From Glycine soja (Eukaryota > Streptophyta > Magnoliopsida > Fabales > Fabaceae), in contig NC_041006.1 in the NCBI RefSeq assembly GCF_004193775.1, positions 19,150,093 through 19,214,092 of the forward strand: DNA of 64,000 nt. The letters are read 5' to 3'. Made by a program: the position numbers and the translations under genes. The notes below the pieces were generated by a model. That model did no database searches, was not told the origin of the DNA, and worked only from the letters and a program-made list of their open reading frames with translations. Each line of letters starts with the position of its first letter. Within the stretch, counting starts at the first letter, position 1. Shown here piece by piece: positions 1 to 11,159 of this stretch.

Positions 1-430
1 ACAAAAATACCTTGTTAATTTGAATGCATTCTTAGGTAGCAAAAAAAAATACTTGAATATGCATGAAATGCAATTTTAGTTAGCAAAACAATACTTGAAT
101 TTGCATGCAATTTTAGGTAGCAAAAAAATACTTGAATAGGCATGAAATGTAATACCTTATTGTGTAGGTAGCCAAAATACCTCACGAAATTTGTATATGT
201 ATAAGTATCAGAAATACCTGAATATGCACGCATGCAATTTTTGGTAGCCAAAATACCTTGAGTATGCATATATGTAAATTTAGCAAAAAAGAATGCATGT
301 ATGTGATTTAGGTAGCGAATATGCCTTGGAAGTGCATGTATGTAATCTAGGTAACAAAAATGCCTTGAATGTGCATGAGTGCAATTTTTAGGTAGCAGAA
401 TATCTTGCGCGCATATATGTTCATAAGGAA
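1..430 (+). repeat. Degenerate ~40-bp tandem repeat in the 5' region of a non-autonomous LTR element
   Basis: About ten imperfect units of 36-48 bp follow one another. Each has a 'GGTAGC-AAAA-ATAC' part and a 'CTTGAATATGCATG' part. The array runs off the left window edge and stops before the ORF that starts at 555. Position suggests the untranslated leader of the element whose 3' LTR ends at 6116. Confidence 0.7.
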
Positions 431-554
431 ATATGTGTATGAGTTTGCTCTAAATTTACATTGATGTTAGTGTTTATTGGAGGAGGTTGTATGCCATTTT
501 TGCTTAACATTGCTATTTCTGGTGAACTGACTTTACAAATGTGTTTCGCAGGAA

Positions 555-1856
555 ATGGCCCCGAGAAAGCGTCCATCAAAGAGGTCCAAGAAGGACACTA
601 CCAGAGAAGGCTCCAGTGTTGCCCCACAGGCTGACATAGAATTCGATAGGCATCGATTTCAGAGCGCAGAGCATTAGCAGTACTTTGAGGCCATCAAGGG
701 ATGGTCATTCCTTAGAGAGAGGCGGGTCCAGCTGAGGGACAATGAGTTCCCTGATTTTCAAGAGGAGATAGGCCACAGGCGCTGGGTGCCACTTGTGACA
801 CCCATGGCTAAATTTGACCCAGAGATAGTCATGGAGTTTTATGCCAATGCCTGGCCTACTAAGGAGGGAGTTCGGGATATGCATTCCTGGGTGAGGGGCC
901 AGTGAATCCCCTTTGACACAGACACCCTCAGTCAGTTCTTGCGCCACCCGCTGATCTTGGAAGAGGTTCAGCATTGCGAATTCAGCCAGAGGAGGAATCA
1001 GGTCTCTGGTTTTGATGAGGAGGCCATTGCTCAGCTATTATGCATACCGGGGCAGGATTTCGCCTGGACCGCTGCAGCAAGACGGTTGAGGATCATGCGC
1101 ACCAGCATGACCACCCTGACCCAGATATGGATGACGTTGCTGCTCAGTAACATCCTACCCAGTGACCACAACTTCGATCTTCCTCTGCCAAAGTGTCAGC
1201 TGGTGTATGCCATCCTGATAGAGGTGAGTAGTCACGTGGCTTAGTTGATTGCTGACACCATCTATCAATTTGCAGGAACGACGCCTACGAGGCACCCTGT
1301 GGACTCAGAAAAGTCCAATAGGGCACTAGGGTTTCCAGCTCTGATCAAGGGTCTCTGCCAGTTCTACGGAGTGCTCGTCGCCCCAAGCAAGGTCATTCGG
1401 CCTCCCATTACTAGAGCCTTCACTAAAAAGTATTGCATCCCCTGGCAGGCGTAGGGTCAGGCACCGTAGCAACCCGAGGAGGATCAGCGGCCAGCGATAG
1501 ATGCGCCATCGCCGCCACAAGAGGAGGCACCGTCTCTGAGGTCCTTCTCTGATTGCCTGGACAGGATAAAGCTCTGGATGGACAGGTACATGCGTCACGT
1601 GATTAGACAGCAAGCGGCTAATCATAGAGGGCAGGGGCGGCTGAACGAGAAGTTCTATCGTTACCACCTGCACCAGCAAAGTCAAGACCCCAGTCCTTTC
1701 CCTTAGCCCACTCCTGAGTAGTTTGAGGCCACGGTGGCATGGCCTGGGGATGAGACCGAGTTTGAGGCTCAGGCAGGGCCTGCGGGGACCTCTAGAGGTG
1801 GGGACGAAGCCCAGGATGATCAGGACATGGCAGACATGTTGGATTTCCTCCTCTGA
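555..1856 (+). pseudogene. 'Putative plant transposon protein' ORF, broken by seven in-frame stops
   Basis: From ATG 555 (M-A-P-R-K-R-P) one frame runs 433 codons to TGA 1854-1856 without a frameshift. It is interrupted by stops at 675, 903, 1242, 1452, 1467, 1704 and 1719. Six are TAG and one is TGA, each explicable as CAG to TAG or TGG to TGA. The N-terminus is basic. The middle carries 'RALGFPALIKGLCQFYGV', typical of the plant retroelement family I know as 'putative plant transposon protein' (PF20167, named from memory). The C-terminal third is rich in Q, P, E and D. No protease or RT domain follows, so the host element was non-autonomous. The family's biochemical role is unknown to me. 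A GT-AG pair at 1222-1275 mimics an intron, but splicing it breaks the frame. Confidence 0.8.
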
Positions 1857-3500
1857 GAAGGACAAGGACGATCGGATCGCCAAACTTGTGATTTTTCTTC
1901 CTTTCGACATTATTGCTTTTGATTTATTTTGTTATTTCTGTGGGATTTGACATTATTGCTTTTGTTTACTTCTTGGTTTCCATGCGATGTGACGTTATTG
2001 TTGTTATTTATTTTGTTATTTCCATGCGGTTTGACATTATTCACTACTAGTTATTATGTCCATTATGATTAAACTGAACATGTCATTATCGCCTTCGGTT
2101 ATTAGTCACTCATTGTGAGTAATTTTACCGCATCTAGCATGTTGTCGTATTTACATGGCGATGGTTTTTCTAAAATGCCAAAAACCCAGGTCTTGTGTAC
2201 TTTTAGTCGCACGCCTCTTTTTCAATAAAATGTAATTTTGGATACCAATTGTGCCCGATTTACAAACCGTTTCTAATCCTTTACAAAGAAAAATAATAAT
2301 TAATCAAATAACCATAAAAGAAAGGCCAACACACTTTTGAAAATAAATAACTGCCAGTTTTTCTTTGGAAATTTTCCACCAGTCAGAACACAAGCGAATT
2401 TTTGAAAAAACAAAATGTGTGCACACCTGAAGGGTAAATGCTGTGGAAGTTTTCCCGAATTCCTAAACAGACTCAGATGAATGTATAAATTGATAAAAGA
2501 GCATCTTTTAGAAACACTGGGTCGATTTAAATGGAAAAAAATGAATCCTAAGCCTTAGTGTCACATGGCCACAAACTTGATGTTTGAGTATCCACATGGA
2601 TGCATGCATGATCAGTTTTGTATAAATTTCTAAATCATCATTGTTACATGCATATCATGGAAATATTGTGGGGCATTCCTTTATCGCTGAACCGCTTGCC
2701 GAACAAATATCCCTGACATACATCATGCCCGACCTTCTACGAGCCTTTTGAGCCAAAACCTCAACTCATCGGCCATAAACCTTGACCTAGGATAGGAATT
2801 GCTACCCTTACCCTTGAAAGAACAAATGGAAGGATCTCCCAAGAAAGAAGATCCATATGCCTTTAAGCAGCAAGTGCGCTTCAAAAGCGAAAAAAAAAAA
2901 AAGAAATTTCCAATCAAAGATCGGAAGAAAGCAAAAGAAAAAAAGAAGTTCCTAACCAATGATTGGAAGACAGCAAGAGAAAAAAAATCCCGATCAAGGA
3001 TCGGAAGAAAGCAAAAGAAAAATAAATAGAAAGATCGTTGGACCATACAATTTCTTTTTGTGCCTGCATCTTTTTCGTGTCACGCTAAACCAAAAAAAAA
3101 GGAGAAAGGAAAAGGCCAAAACTCCCTAAGTTGAATTTCCCACCAAAATCCAACTTCCTAAATGTCCTATTGATCCATGATTATGCATGTTATCTTTGAT
3201 TTAATACGAAATGATTTGCAAAGTCAAGTCATGACATATATGTGGTTCAGAATTAGGATGAAACACTTGCCCATGTGAGATTTATACACTTTGAGTGATT
3301 TCCTTCTATTTCAGTTGGACCCAGTGTTTCTTCTAAATGCTCATTTAGAAATGAAATGCTAATATCCTAAATCTCATTTACGGTTATGATAAAATTCTAT
3401 CAGCATGTTTTCCTTCCCCAGTGGAAACATTGTTTTTCTTCAAAATGTATATGACTCTGACCGGTTGGAAGTTTGTTTCTTCGCTAAAGCATGTTCACAT
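1857..3500 (+). other. Untranslated 3' region of the non-autonomous element
   Basis: No credible coding sequence. It contains a purine-rich run at 2885-3030 built from three roughly 40-bp units (GATCGGAAGAAAGCAAAAG near 2919, a variant near 2960, and again near 2997). The rest is ordinary AT-rich sequence between the dead ORF and the 112-bp tandem array. Confidence 0.6.
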
Positions 3501-3504
3501 TTTT

Positions 3505-4580
3505 AGTGAAGGGACGCCGAGACTACTTTAGTCTCTCCATTTTTGCTACCCAGCGACAATCGATTCCGATAGCACGCGGAGACAACATATGGTCATCTGC
3601 TCCCTTTGTCGAAGACTCGATGTCTATCGACCGAGACTATTTTAGTCTCCCCTTCGTTAACCAAAGGCAAGTGTGCCCGTTGACACGTAGAGACAAACAT
3701 GGTCATCTGCTTCGCTTGTCGAAGACTCAAATGTCTATCGACCGAGACTACTAAAGTCTCCCCATTTTGTTATCCCGAGGCAAGCGAGCCCAATGACACG
3801 CAACGACCAACATGGTCGTCCTCACCCTTTGTCGAAGGCTCAATGTCTACCGACCGAGACTACTAAATTCTCCCTGTTTCTTCATCCAGAGGAAAGCGAG
3901 CCCGATGACACGCAACGACCAACATGGTCGTCCGCACCCTTTGTCGAAAGGCTCAATGTCTACCGACCGAGACTACTAAAGTCTCCTCGTTTCTTCATCC
4001 AGAGGAAAGTGAGCCCGATGACACGCAATGACCAACATGGTCGTCCACACCCTTTGTCTAAGGCTCAATGTCTATCGGCTAAGACTACTAAAGTCTCCCC
4101 TTTTCGTCATCTAGAGACAATCGTGTCCGATGACACGCAGCGACCATCATGGTCGTCTGCCCCCTTTGGTCGAAGACTCAATGTCTTTCGATCGAGACTG
4201 TTATAGTCTATCCTTTCGCTATCCAAAAAACAACTGAGTCCGATGGCATGTGAAGACCATGATGGTAACTCGCTTTCATTGCTCTGAGACTATCAAAGTC
4301 CCCTTATCATCCAGAGACAAGCAGGTTCGATGGTGTGCGGGGATGACGATGGTTATCCACTTCTAATTGTTTTTTTTTGGAGATTGTTGCAGTTCCCTTT
4401 GCTATCCGGAGACAATCAAGTCTGATAGCATGCAGAGACAAACATAGTTGTCTGCTTCCCTTGTCGAAAGACTCTATGTCTGTCGACCAAAGCTACTGAA
4501 GTTTCCCTGCTATCCCGAGACAAGTGAGTCTAATAGCATGCGGAGACCATCACGGTTATCTATTTTGTCACTATCAAGGC
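3505..4580 (+). repeat. ~112-bp tandem array, about ten units, upstream of the 3' LTR
   Basis: The marker GAGACT(N5)AGTCTC recurs at 3519, 3633, 3744, 3856, 3969, 4081 and 4194 (spacing 111-114). Decayed units follow at 4286, 4380 and about 4489. Units also share 'CTTTGTCGAAGACTC', 'GATGTCTATCGACCGAGA' and, in the middle copies, CGACCAACATGGTCG. Both markers are short dyads. 3'-UTR tandem arrays are known in large plant Ty3/gypsy elements such as Ogre relatives; assignment to such a group is inference. Confidence 0.85.
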
Positions 4581-4897
4581 ACTAAGGTTTTTGTTGACGC
4601 ACCTGATGTCTTTTTATGCTCCTTCTTTTGACAGGTTTTGCTGATTGAGCTATTGGTCGGTCTGGTGGAGTTTCAGCTCGAACGAAATTAGTGTCTTATC
4701 TTTACTTCCCTTTTATCTCCAATAAAAGATAAGTAAAGAGGGGAAACTATCATTCCCTAATTTCGTCTAGGGACAATTGTTTGTCAACATGCAGACCTTT
4801 GCTTACCAAATTGAGATGCTTAACACTTATCATCGCATAATCCGTAAATTTTCTCGACGTTTCCAAAGAAAATCAACCAGAAACACAAAAATGGGGG

Positions 4898-6116
4898 TGA
4901 ATTGATCAGTTTAGGGGGGTGTGCCTATCACTGGGCCCATCTGGAATATTCTGGAGGAGGGTTACTTCAGGTGGAAGCAACCCAGCTTGCCTGGTTAAGC
5001 TGAGCAAGCTGGGAGGCAACCACCTCCCCCATTTTTCTATAAAATGGCATGGATGGGGGCTGAGGAAGGGGTTCAGCATTTTTGGGTATTCAATTTTCAC
5101 TTAAAATTAGTGAGGAGAAGAAGAAAGAAGGAAAAAATCCAAGCCGAGGCACTTCCATAACGCTTCCGTGACATTTTCATGATCAAATACGTGGATGTTC
5201 TTCGTCTTTCTTTGTTCGTTCTTCATTGTTTGTCGATCTTCAACCAGTTAGTTTTTAATTTTGAAGCTTTGAATTCATTCTATGCACCCTTAGGGGTCCA
5301 TTCTTGCTTTGTATGTTTTCATCTTCATTCTTCTACTTCCGGTATTCTTTTTCTTTGTTTTAAGCGAGTTTCGACCAATCATTTAAGCTGTAACCTCAAT
5401 TAATTAATGTTTAAATGAATTTCAACTGATCATTTGTGTTGTAATCTTGTTTAATCACCTTTAAAATAAAATTCAACTAATCGTTCATGTTGTAACCTCG
5501 GTTAAATCAAAATAATTAAATAAGTGCCAATCGGAAATTTTACTTTGAAAGTCCTCTTTAATGAGTTGAGAAATAACCAAGTGAAACTAAGGCTAAAATC
5601 AACTCACAAATCAAGCATTTGCCCGCAAAAAGGTCATTTGAAACCGTTTCAAGGTCCAACGCCTTAAACGGTCCTTTTTTACTTTTATTAGTGAAAATGA
5701 ACCGTTTAAAAGTCTAAAATCAACACCCCGTATAACTTTCTTGCTTTCTAAAGAACTATGTAGGTCTGAGTTCGTCATCGGAATTGAGGATGCGTAGGAG
5801 CAAAAGCCCCGCTTTTGTTGACCCCAAAAGATAAAAAACATAAAAAGGGGAAAATAAAATAAAATGAAGTCATGATTTTGCACATTTGATTAAAGGTTGT
5901 CTCGTCCCTTGTGACGGACGTGTGGGGTACTAATACCTTTCCCGTGCGTAAAAACAACTCCTGAACCTTTTACTCTTAAAGTTCGTAGACCCGCTTTTTG
6001 GTTTTTCTAACGTTTTCCTCAAATAAATGTTGGTGGCGACTCCGCGCATTTTCCTCTCTTGGAAGACGCACCTGTGAGTCTCATGTCGCCCTCCCGCTGA
6101 TGGGTAGGTTGCGACA
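4898..6116 (+). mobile_element. 3' LTR of the non-autonomous element (1219 bp)
   Basis: A polypurine tract AAAAATGGGGG (4887-4897) is followed by TGAATTGATC, and the repeat ends ...GGTTGCGACA at 6116, giving TG...CA termini. A TATA box (TCTATAAAATGG) lies at about 5036-5047. The right border is marked by an abrupt switch to Ty3/gypsy protease sequence at 6117. The left LTR is outside the window, so the target duplication (AGGTT at 6117 predicted) cannot be tested. The start at 4898 is less certain than the end. Confidence 0.65.
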
Positions 6117-6990
6117 AGGTTGATGTAGATGTTGAGGAAGAACTTGGGTAGGGTGATGTAGGTCCATTATTGATGTTACACCCCACTTTTGTTGGTCCTC
6201 ATTCTCCTGAAGAGGATGATTCACACCGTTCTTCCTTTTTCACTACCACTTGTACCATCACAAGTAAAGTTTATCGTTTCATTATTGACTCTGGAAATTG
6301 TGAAAATGTATTTTCTGGATCTTCAAAACCATACAAATTGGCTTGGTTTAAGTAAGGGCACTAATGCCACTGTGTTCCATCATCTCTTGGTTTCTTTTTC
6401 TATTGGCCCTGCTTATACTTATGAGAATGTTTGTAATGTTGTCCTTATGGATGCTTGTCATTGTTTACTAGGTTGTCCTTGGCAATTTGATCGCATAGCT
6501 ATTCATGATGGTCATGCTAACACTTACTCGTTCTTGTTTCATGGAAAACAAATTGTGCTACTACCTAATCACATTTCAACTACTAGGGACAATATCACTC
6601 AATTACTTAGCTTCTTTGAACATACTATAACAGAGACAAGACTTGATTTTGTGCTCCTTTCCGCAGCCATGGCTGATGAGTCTAACACTACCATTATTGT
6701 TCACCCCTTGTTTAGCCATTGTTGGTAGAATTTGATGATGTTTTTCCTGACCCACTTCCTAATGAATTGCCTCCATTGCGTAACATCCAAAATCACATTG
6801 ATCTTGTTTCGGGTGCTTCTTTGCCTAATCATCCTCATTCCAAGAGGAGCCGATGAAAAGAACAAAAATAAATCTTTGTCATGCAGAGGAATTACTTGCT
6901 ATAGGTTATATTCAGGAGAGCCTTAGCCCGTGTGATGTGCCTGCTCTTCTCACTCCAAAGAAAGATGCATGGCACCTGGCGCATGTATGT
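6117..6990 (+). pseudogene. Ty3/gypsy protease and start of reverse transcriptase, decayed
   Basis: Reading across frames gives retropepsin-like sequence with 'FIIDSGNCENVF' (D-S-G active site), then 'LGCPWQFDR' and 'HGKQIVLLP', the usual plant Ty3/gypsy protease context. It continues into the RT leader ([22 protein letters not shown]). The RT begins with '[16 protein letters not shown]' and stops at about 6990, before any catalytic motif. At least two frameshifts and several stops make it dead. The left end is cut by the LTR ending at 6116. Confidence 0.8.
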
Positions 6991-7505
6991 TGATATGTTA
7001 GAGATAGGGGGAGCAACATGAAAAAGCTTTGGAGCTTGAAGAAGATATGTCTTTTTACATGCCTAGCTCTTTGAGTGGCATTTGTATTGATTGTTACATC
7101 TTAGTCTCTATCTTTTCATATGTACATCATGCATCATCATGTAGAGGTAGGAAGATTGTTTCTAAGGCTATAAACTTCTTCAGTGCATAAAACTCTTTGT
7201 TTTAATCGATTATAAGGCTAATTGTAATCGATTACACAAGTGTTTGTAGCTTGTAGAGAGATTCTCGTTTCGGTTTAATCGATTACCAGTTAACCGTAAT
7301 CAATTACACAGTTCAGTTGAGACCATGTCTGGTTTTTCATGAGTCTCTGCTTTAATCGATTACCAGGTGATCATAATCGATTACTTCATTCTTAAAAGTG
7401 TTTCCGGAAGTGATCAAGAACACTTCAATCGATTACATCAAGAATCTAATTGATTACATTGTTCTTGATCTTGTTAAGGTACCACAAATGCTGCACTTTA
7501 TACCC
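6991..7505. mobile_element. Insertion or replacement inside the Ty3/gypsy pol, rich in ATCGATTA
   Basis: Pol homology stops at about 6990 and resumes in the integrase at about 7506. Between them lies non-coding sequence with eight copies of a near-palindrome, AATCGATTAC or close variants, from 7203 to 7455. GTACCACAAATG occurs at about 7479 and again at about 7513. This resembles LTR material seen in legume repeats, but I could not define termini. Confidence 0.45.
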
Positions 7506-8300
7506 TGTAAACGTACCACAAATGTTGTTAATGTTGCTCAACTTTTCTATTGAGATTTATCGTTTGCATGGTTTGACCACTTCCATTGTCCTTGATTGTC
7601 ACACACGGTTCCTCAATCATATTTGGAGAAGTATGTGGCGTTTAGTTAACACCAGCCTCAACTTCAGCAGTGCTTACAATACACAAACTAACAGTGACAT
7701 TGAAGTGCTTAATCGTTCCCTTGGTAACTTGCTATGCATTTTGGTTGGCGATCATTTAAAGTCTTGGGATGTTAGACTCTGTCAAGATATATTTTCTCAC
7801 AATAATGTCGATAATCATAGTACCAGGCTAGTCCTTTCCACGTTATTTATTGCATGATTACTCGTGGCCCCCTTTGACTTGCTAAGTTTCCCTAGTCAAG
7901 TGTGTTCCTATACCACCATTGAGGAGTTCATCTCCTAACTTCGCCAGGTGCACGAACAAACTCATGCTCAATTGATAGCTTCCACTGAAAAATACAAGTT
8001 AATTATAGGCTGACAGAAGCATTGATCTGTGGACTTTGTTGTTGGCAATTGTGTCTAGGCTATCTTGATCAAAGATCATTTTCCTGCCCATGAATATAAC
8101 AAGCTTGTTGCTCGCAAAATTGGGCCTCTGGAGATTATTGAGAAGATCAACTATAATACTTGTCATTTGCAACTTTCGAGTCATTCATAATGTTGATGTT
8201 TTCAATGTTAAGCATCATTCCTTATTCTGGTGATGCTTCTTTTGGCAATGAGACGGTTCCTGATTTGAGGACGAATCTTCTCCACCTCAGAGAGGATGAT
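7506..8300 (+). pseudogene. Ty3/gypsy integrase core and C-terminus, decayed
   Basis: The integrase core is recognisable from 'IEIYRLHGLTTSIV' through 'TRFLNHIWRSMWRLV', 'LNRSLGNLLCILVGDH' and 'LKSWDVRLCQDIFSHN'. The second catalytic Asp context S-D-R-D has become L-D-C-H, and T-D-G-Q-T-E has become N-S-D-I-E, so it is inactive. Further frames give the C-terminal domain ('KIGPLEIIEKIN') and end at about 8290. It is the same element as 6117-6990; most of RT and RNase H between them is missing. Confidence 0.8.
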
Positions 8301-8852
8301 GCAGTGCAAGGTCACCAAAGTTGACCGCAAAGTCCACTATGTTCGTTTTTGACGAGATGTTGAACTTCGTTCCCCTTTTCCTTCACGTTTCACTGCATCA
8401 TAAAGTAACCAAAAAAATAACTTTTCTTAGGTGTCTTTGAAGCCCATGTCAGTTGCTATATTAATATTTATCTTTCATTGACTTCAAATCGAAAAAGTTA
8501 AAAAGACAGGCCTAGAGCTGGTTATTGAAAAATGTAGACTAAACCTTAAGTTTTTTTAAAATACTGGAAACAATATTCTTTTTTTTTCCTTAGACAAAGC
8601 CTCTATAATTTATATTTTAAAAAACATCTTTTATTTATTTGCATTTTGCATTACAAAGTAAACCCTTCAATTATAAATGCTAACAAATTGAATGATACAT
8701 TTAGAAGACCTACTCGTCCCAAGCAATAACCAATTAAAGCCATGCTCATACAGACTCTCATTAATGCAAAAGGAAAAACAAAACATACACATGTGATTGG
8801 AGACTCTGGACTAGTTTTGATACACATTGAAATTATAGCTAAGTTTATGAGA
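8301..8852. other. 3' flank of the CEP gene, no other gene seen
   Basis: Mostly AT-rich sequence between the dead gypsy element and the CEP stop codon. On the minus strand this is where the CEP 3' UTR should lie; TTTATTTATT near 8632 reads AATAAATAAA on the minus strand and could serve as a poly(A) signal. Confidence 0.4.
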
Positions 8853-9323
8853 CTAATTTGCCTGTCCAATTTTGTTTTGGTAAACATGGCCAACTCCAGG
8901 GCTGTGACCTGGGTCAGTAGGTTTGAAATCATCTTTTGACCCCTTAGTCACGAAAACTTCAACATCTGGGCTCTGAACTACAACCATTGTTTTCATCTTG
9001 TTATCTTCTGATGATGTGATTATTTTGTGGCCAACACCAGTACTCCCTCCGGGTGTAGTGGATCGGAATGCATTTGTGTTGTCTGCACCTGAATCTCCCA
9101 ATTTATTAGCTTCCTCATACTGTGGTGATTCAACTTTAGTTTTAAGTGATGGAAGGGAAGGGTAAGGATTATTATTAGCTACAGTTTTTGTGTTTAATGA
9201 ATAATGTTGCTGGTTCAATGGCTTTACATTTATTTTCCTGCCATGTGCTACAAGGGAACCATGGCACACAACTAGTGCTAGAAAAATGAAAAAATATTTG
9301 TGCAAAACCTGAAATTTGGCCAT
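8853..9323 (-). CDS. CEP: CEP (C-terminally encoded peptide) precursor with two CEP domains
   Basis: Intact 156-residue secreted precursor of a plant peptide hormone. I chose the second in-frame Met (9323) because M-A-K-F-Q starts a clear signal peptide (basic start, hydrophobic residues 10-25, then H-G-S-L-V-A-H-G). A variable region of about 55 residues follows. Two 15-residue CEP domains follow: AFRSTTPGGSTGVGH (residues 85-99, bases 9027-9071) and DFKPTDPGHSPGVGH (residues 132-146, bases 8886-8930). Both have the diagnostic P-x-x-P/G-x-S/P-x-G-V-G-H ending, and the second ends 10 residues before the stop. Prolines in such peptides are normally hydroxylated. CEPs are known to act through CEPR1/CRA2 receptor kinases in nitrogen-demand signalling, root growth and, in legumes, nodulation; the role of this copy is inferred. 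No intron is needed. Confidence 0.93.
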   Translation of the reverse strand: MAKFQVLHKYFFIFLALVVCHGSLVAHGRKINVKPLNQQHYSLNTKTVANNNPYPSLPSLKTKVESPQYEEANKLGDSGADNTNAFRSTTPGGSTGVGHKIITSSEDNKMKTMVVVQSPDVEVFVTKGSKDDFKPTDPGHSPGVGHVYQNKIGQAN

Positions 9324-9450
9324 GATCACTGAAGAAGCAATTAATAGTTTGGTATAAGTGAAAGTCCCTTTGGTTATCAAAGATAGTATAATGAAGAGAG
9401 GTAGATGTGGAGGGAGGCGGGTGATATGACAAGTTATAAGATCCTCAAGG

Positions 9451-9458
9451 TATTTATA
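9451..9458 (-). promoter_or_regulatory. TATA box of the CEP gene
   Basis: TATAAATA on the minus strand, 128 bases upstream of the chosen ATG. It predicts a transcription start near 9420 and a leader of about 100 bases. The upstream Met at 9380 would lie inside that leader in the same frame. Confidence 0.6.
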
Positions 9459-11159
9459 ATATGTTGAGTGTTACTGTGTTAGTGCTCTCTGTTAAAGATT
9501 CTAATTTTTAATTATGAAATTTGACCAAGTATGTGGAGTGCACAATCTGCGAATGTGGACCGTTTATATGTCAAATAGCTCTCAATTCCATGGGCCCCAG
9601 GTCTACCTGCGCAGCCATGCTCTTTAATTTGTCTGCATAAAAATAAACTGGGGTAGCTCATATATAATTTTTTTCCAAGTATATATATGCATTTGATTTG
9701 ATAATATTGCTTCTTTTGATCTTCGTCTCTTCTTTTCCTGCATATGGATTTTGTTTATATGAATTTGATATGCAAAATATCTTATCTTAGATAGAATATA
9801 TGATAATATAATGCATGGTGTTACAGAGAAATTAGATGTGAGGGATGGAATAAAGTCAAATTAATTCTTTCAGAAAATGCTAAATTAACTTCTAGTGTTA
9901 ACATCTTACCAATGATACTAAAAGATTTTTGAGAATTTCTTTTCTTTTCTTTTTCATGCGGCAAAGAGATACAAATTGATGAGTTAACCAATAAAAAAAT
10001 ACGTTAGTCGACTTACGCACCACAGAATATGGATCTTAGGCTGCAGAAGGATATGGAGATTCTCCAGTACGTTCCCTCCACTTAGAGTGGTATAGTATTA
10101 ATCTTAGAAGTCTTTTTACTTTGTTCGACAAGTTGTAGTAAAAGAAATCTCTTGTTTTGAAATATATATTAAATTTTGTTAACGGAACGCCCTTATTTGA
10201 TTTTATGTCGGACTGTATCTTCTTGACACTGTCTTTATATATAGGAATTTTAATTAATTTATAATCAACCTGAATTTGGTACCATCATGGACAAGTGCAA
10301 ACTTAGCCTTTTAAACCTTTCAAACTTAAGGGTTAGCTTTATTCGGAGACAAACTAATCGTGTTGCCCAACCAAATTGGTCAGGGTGTCAAGATGTTTTG
10401 CTATCCCAACACTTTTGAGTTTATTCCACATTGCACTGAAGCATTTATTTTGAATGAAAATGCAGTAAGTTTGTTTGGATTTTAAAAAAAAAGTTCGATT
10501 GATGTAATTGGTGGTATTAAATTAAATTTATTAATGATTTTTATTATTTTTAAAATTATTGACACCCGTTATCTTATTATTTTCACTTGACTACTTTTCA
10601 TCTAATTAATTAATAGAAAATTATTAGTAATATATTTTGTAGCACTTTTTTTTTAAACACACTTTATGATTAATTAAATTTTTTAAGAAAATACAAAATA
10701 AAAAAGTCATGAAATAAGAACTAGACCCATAGAAATTATAATTAGTTAAGAACATGTTCAAAAGCATGTGCATGTCTAGAAAGTGTGTTGTTACCAATCA
10801 AAATATTTTCAGTTAGTCGAATGAATTGGGATGAAAACTTAGCTGAAATAGGTTTTTGTGATTTCGGATAAGGTGATAAGATATGACTATTAAAGGAGAT
10901 GATTCGGCCAAATTTTTGAAAATTCAGAGGGAGCTAAGAAGAGAAGTGCATCAGAGTTCAAATTAAAGTTAAAATCACAGGATTATGATCACTTGGTTCA
11001 TCATTCTAATTTTGGAATTGTGTTGAAGCAATTATAGGTTAATCCATTTCGGCTAACCATTAAGATTTCTCGTGACAACAAATTGACACGCCTTTTGGGA
11101 TACTATGTGGGTGAATTGATCAAATGATTGAAGTCACGAATGGAGTTTTACTAGTCAAA
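9459..11159. other. CEP upstream region and AT-rich intergenic DNA
   Basis: No coding sequence, RNA gene or clear repeat boundary was recognised. The first several hundred bases are the likely CEP regulatory region. Confidence 0.4.

Noticed and set aside
1222..1275. GT...AG pair that looks like a 54-bp intron
   Set aside because: Splicing it leads to an early stop, whereas reading through gives family sequence with one TAG codon.
1326..1910. 194-residue minus-strand ORF
   Set aside because: It is antisense to the long plus-strand transposon ORF (555-1856), whose codons match a known plant family; the minus product is basic/Leu-rich with no domain.
3505..4580. Regular repeats that might be taken for a CRISPR array
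   Set aside because: Units are directly tandem with no unique spacers, the genome is plant-like, and the array lies inside an LTR element.
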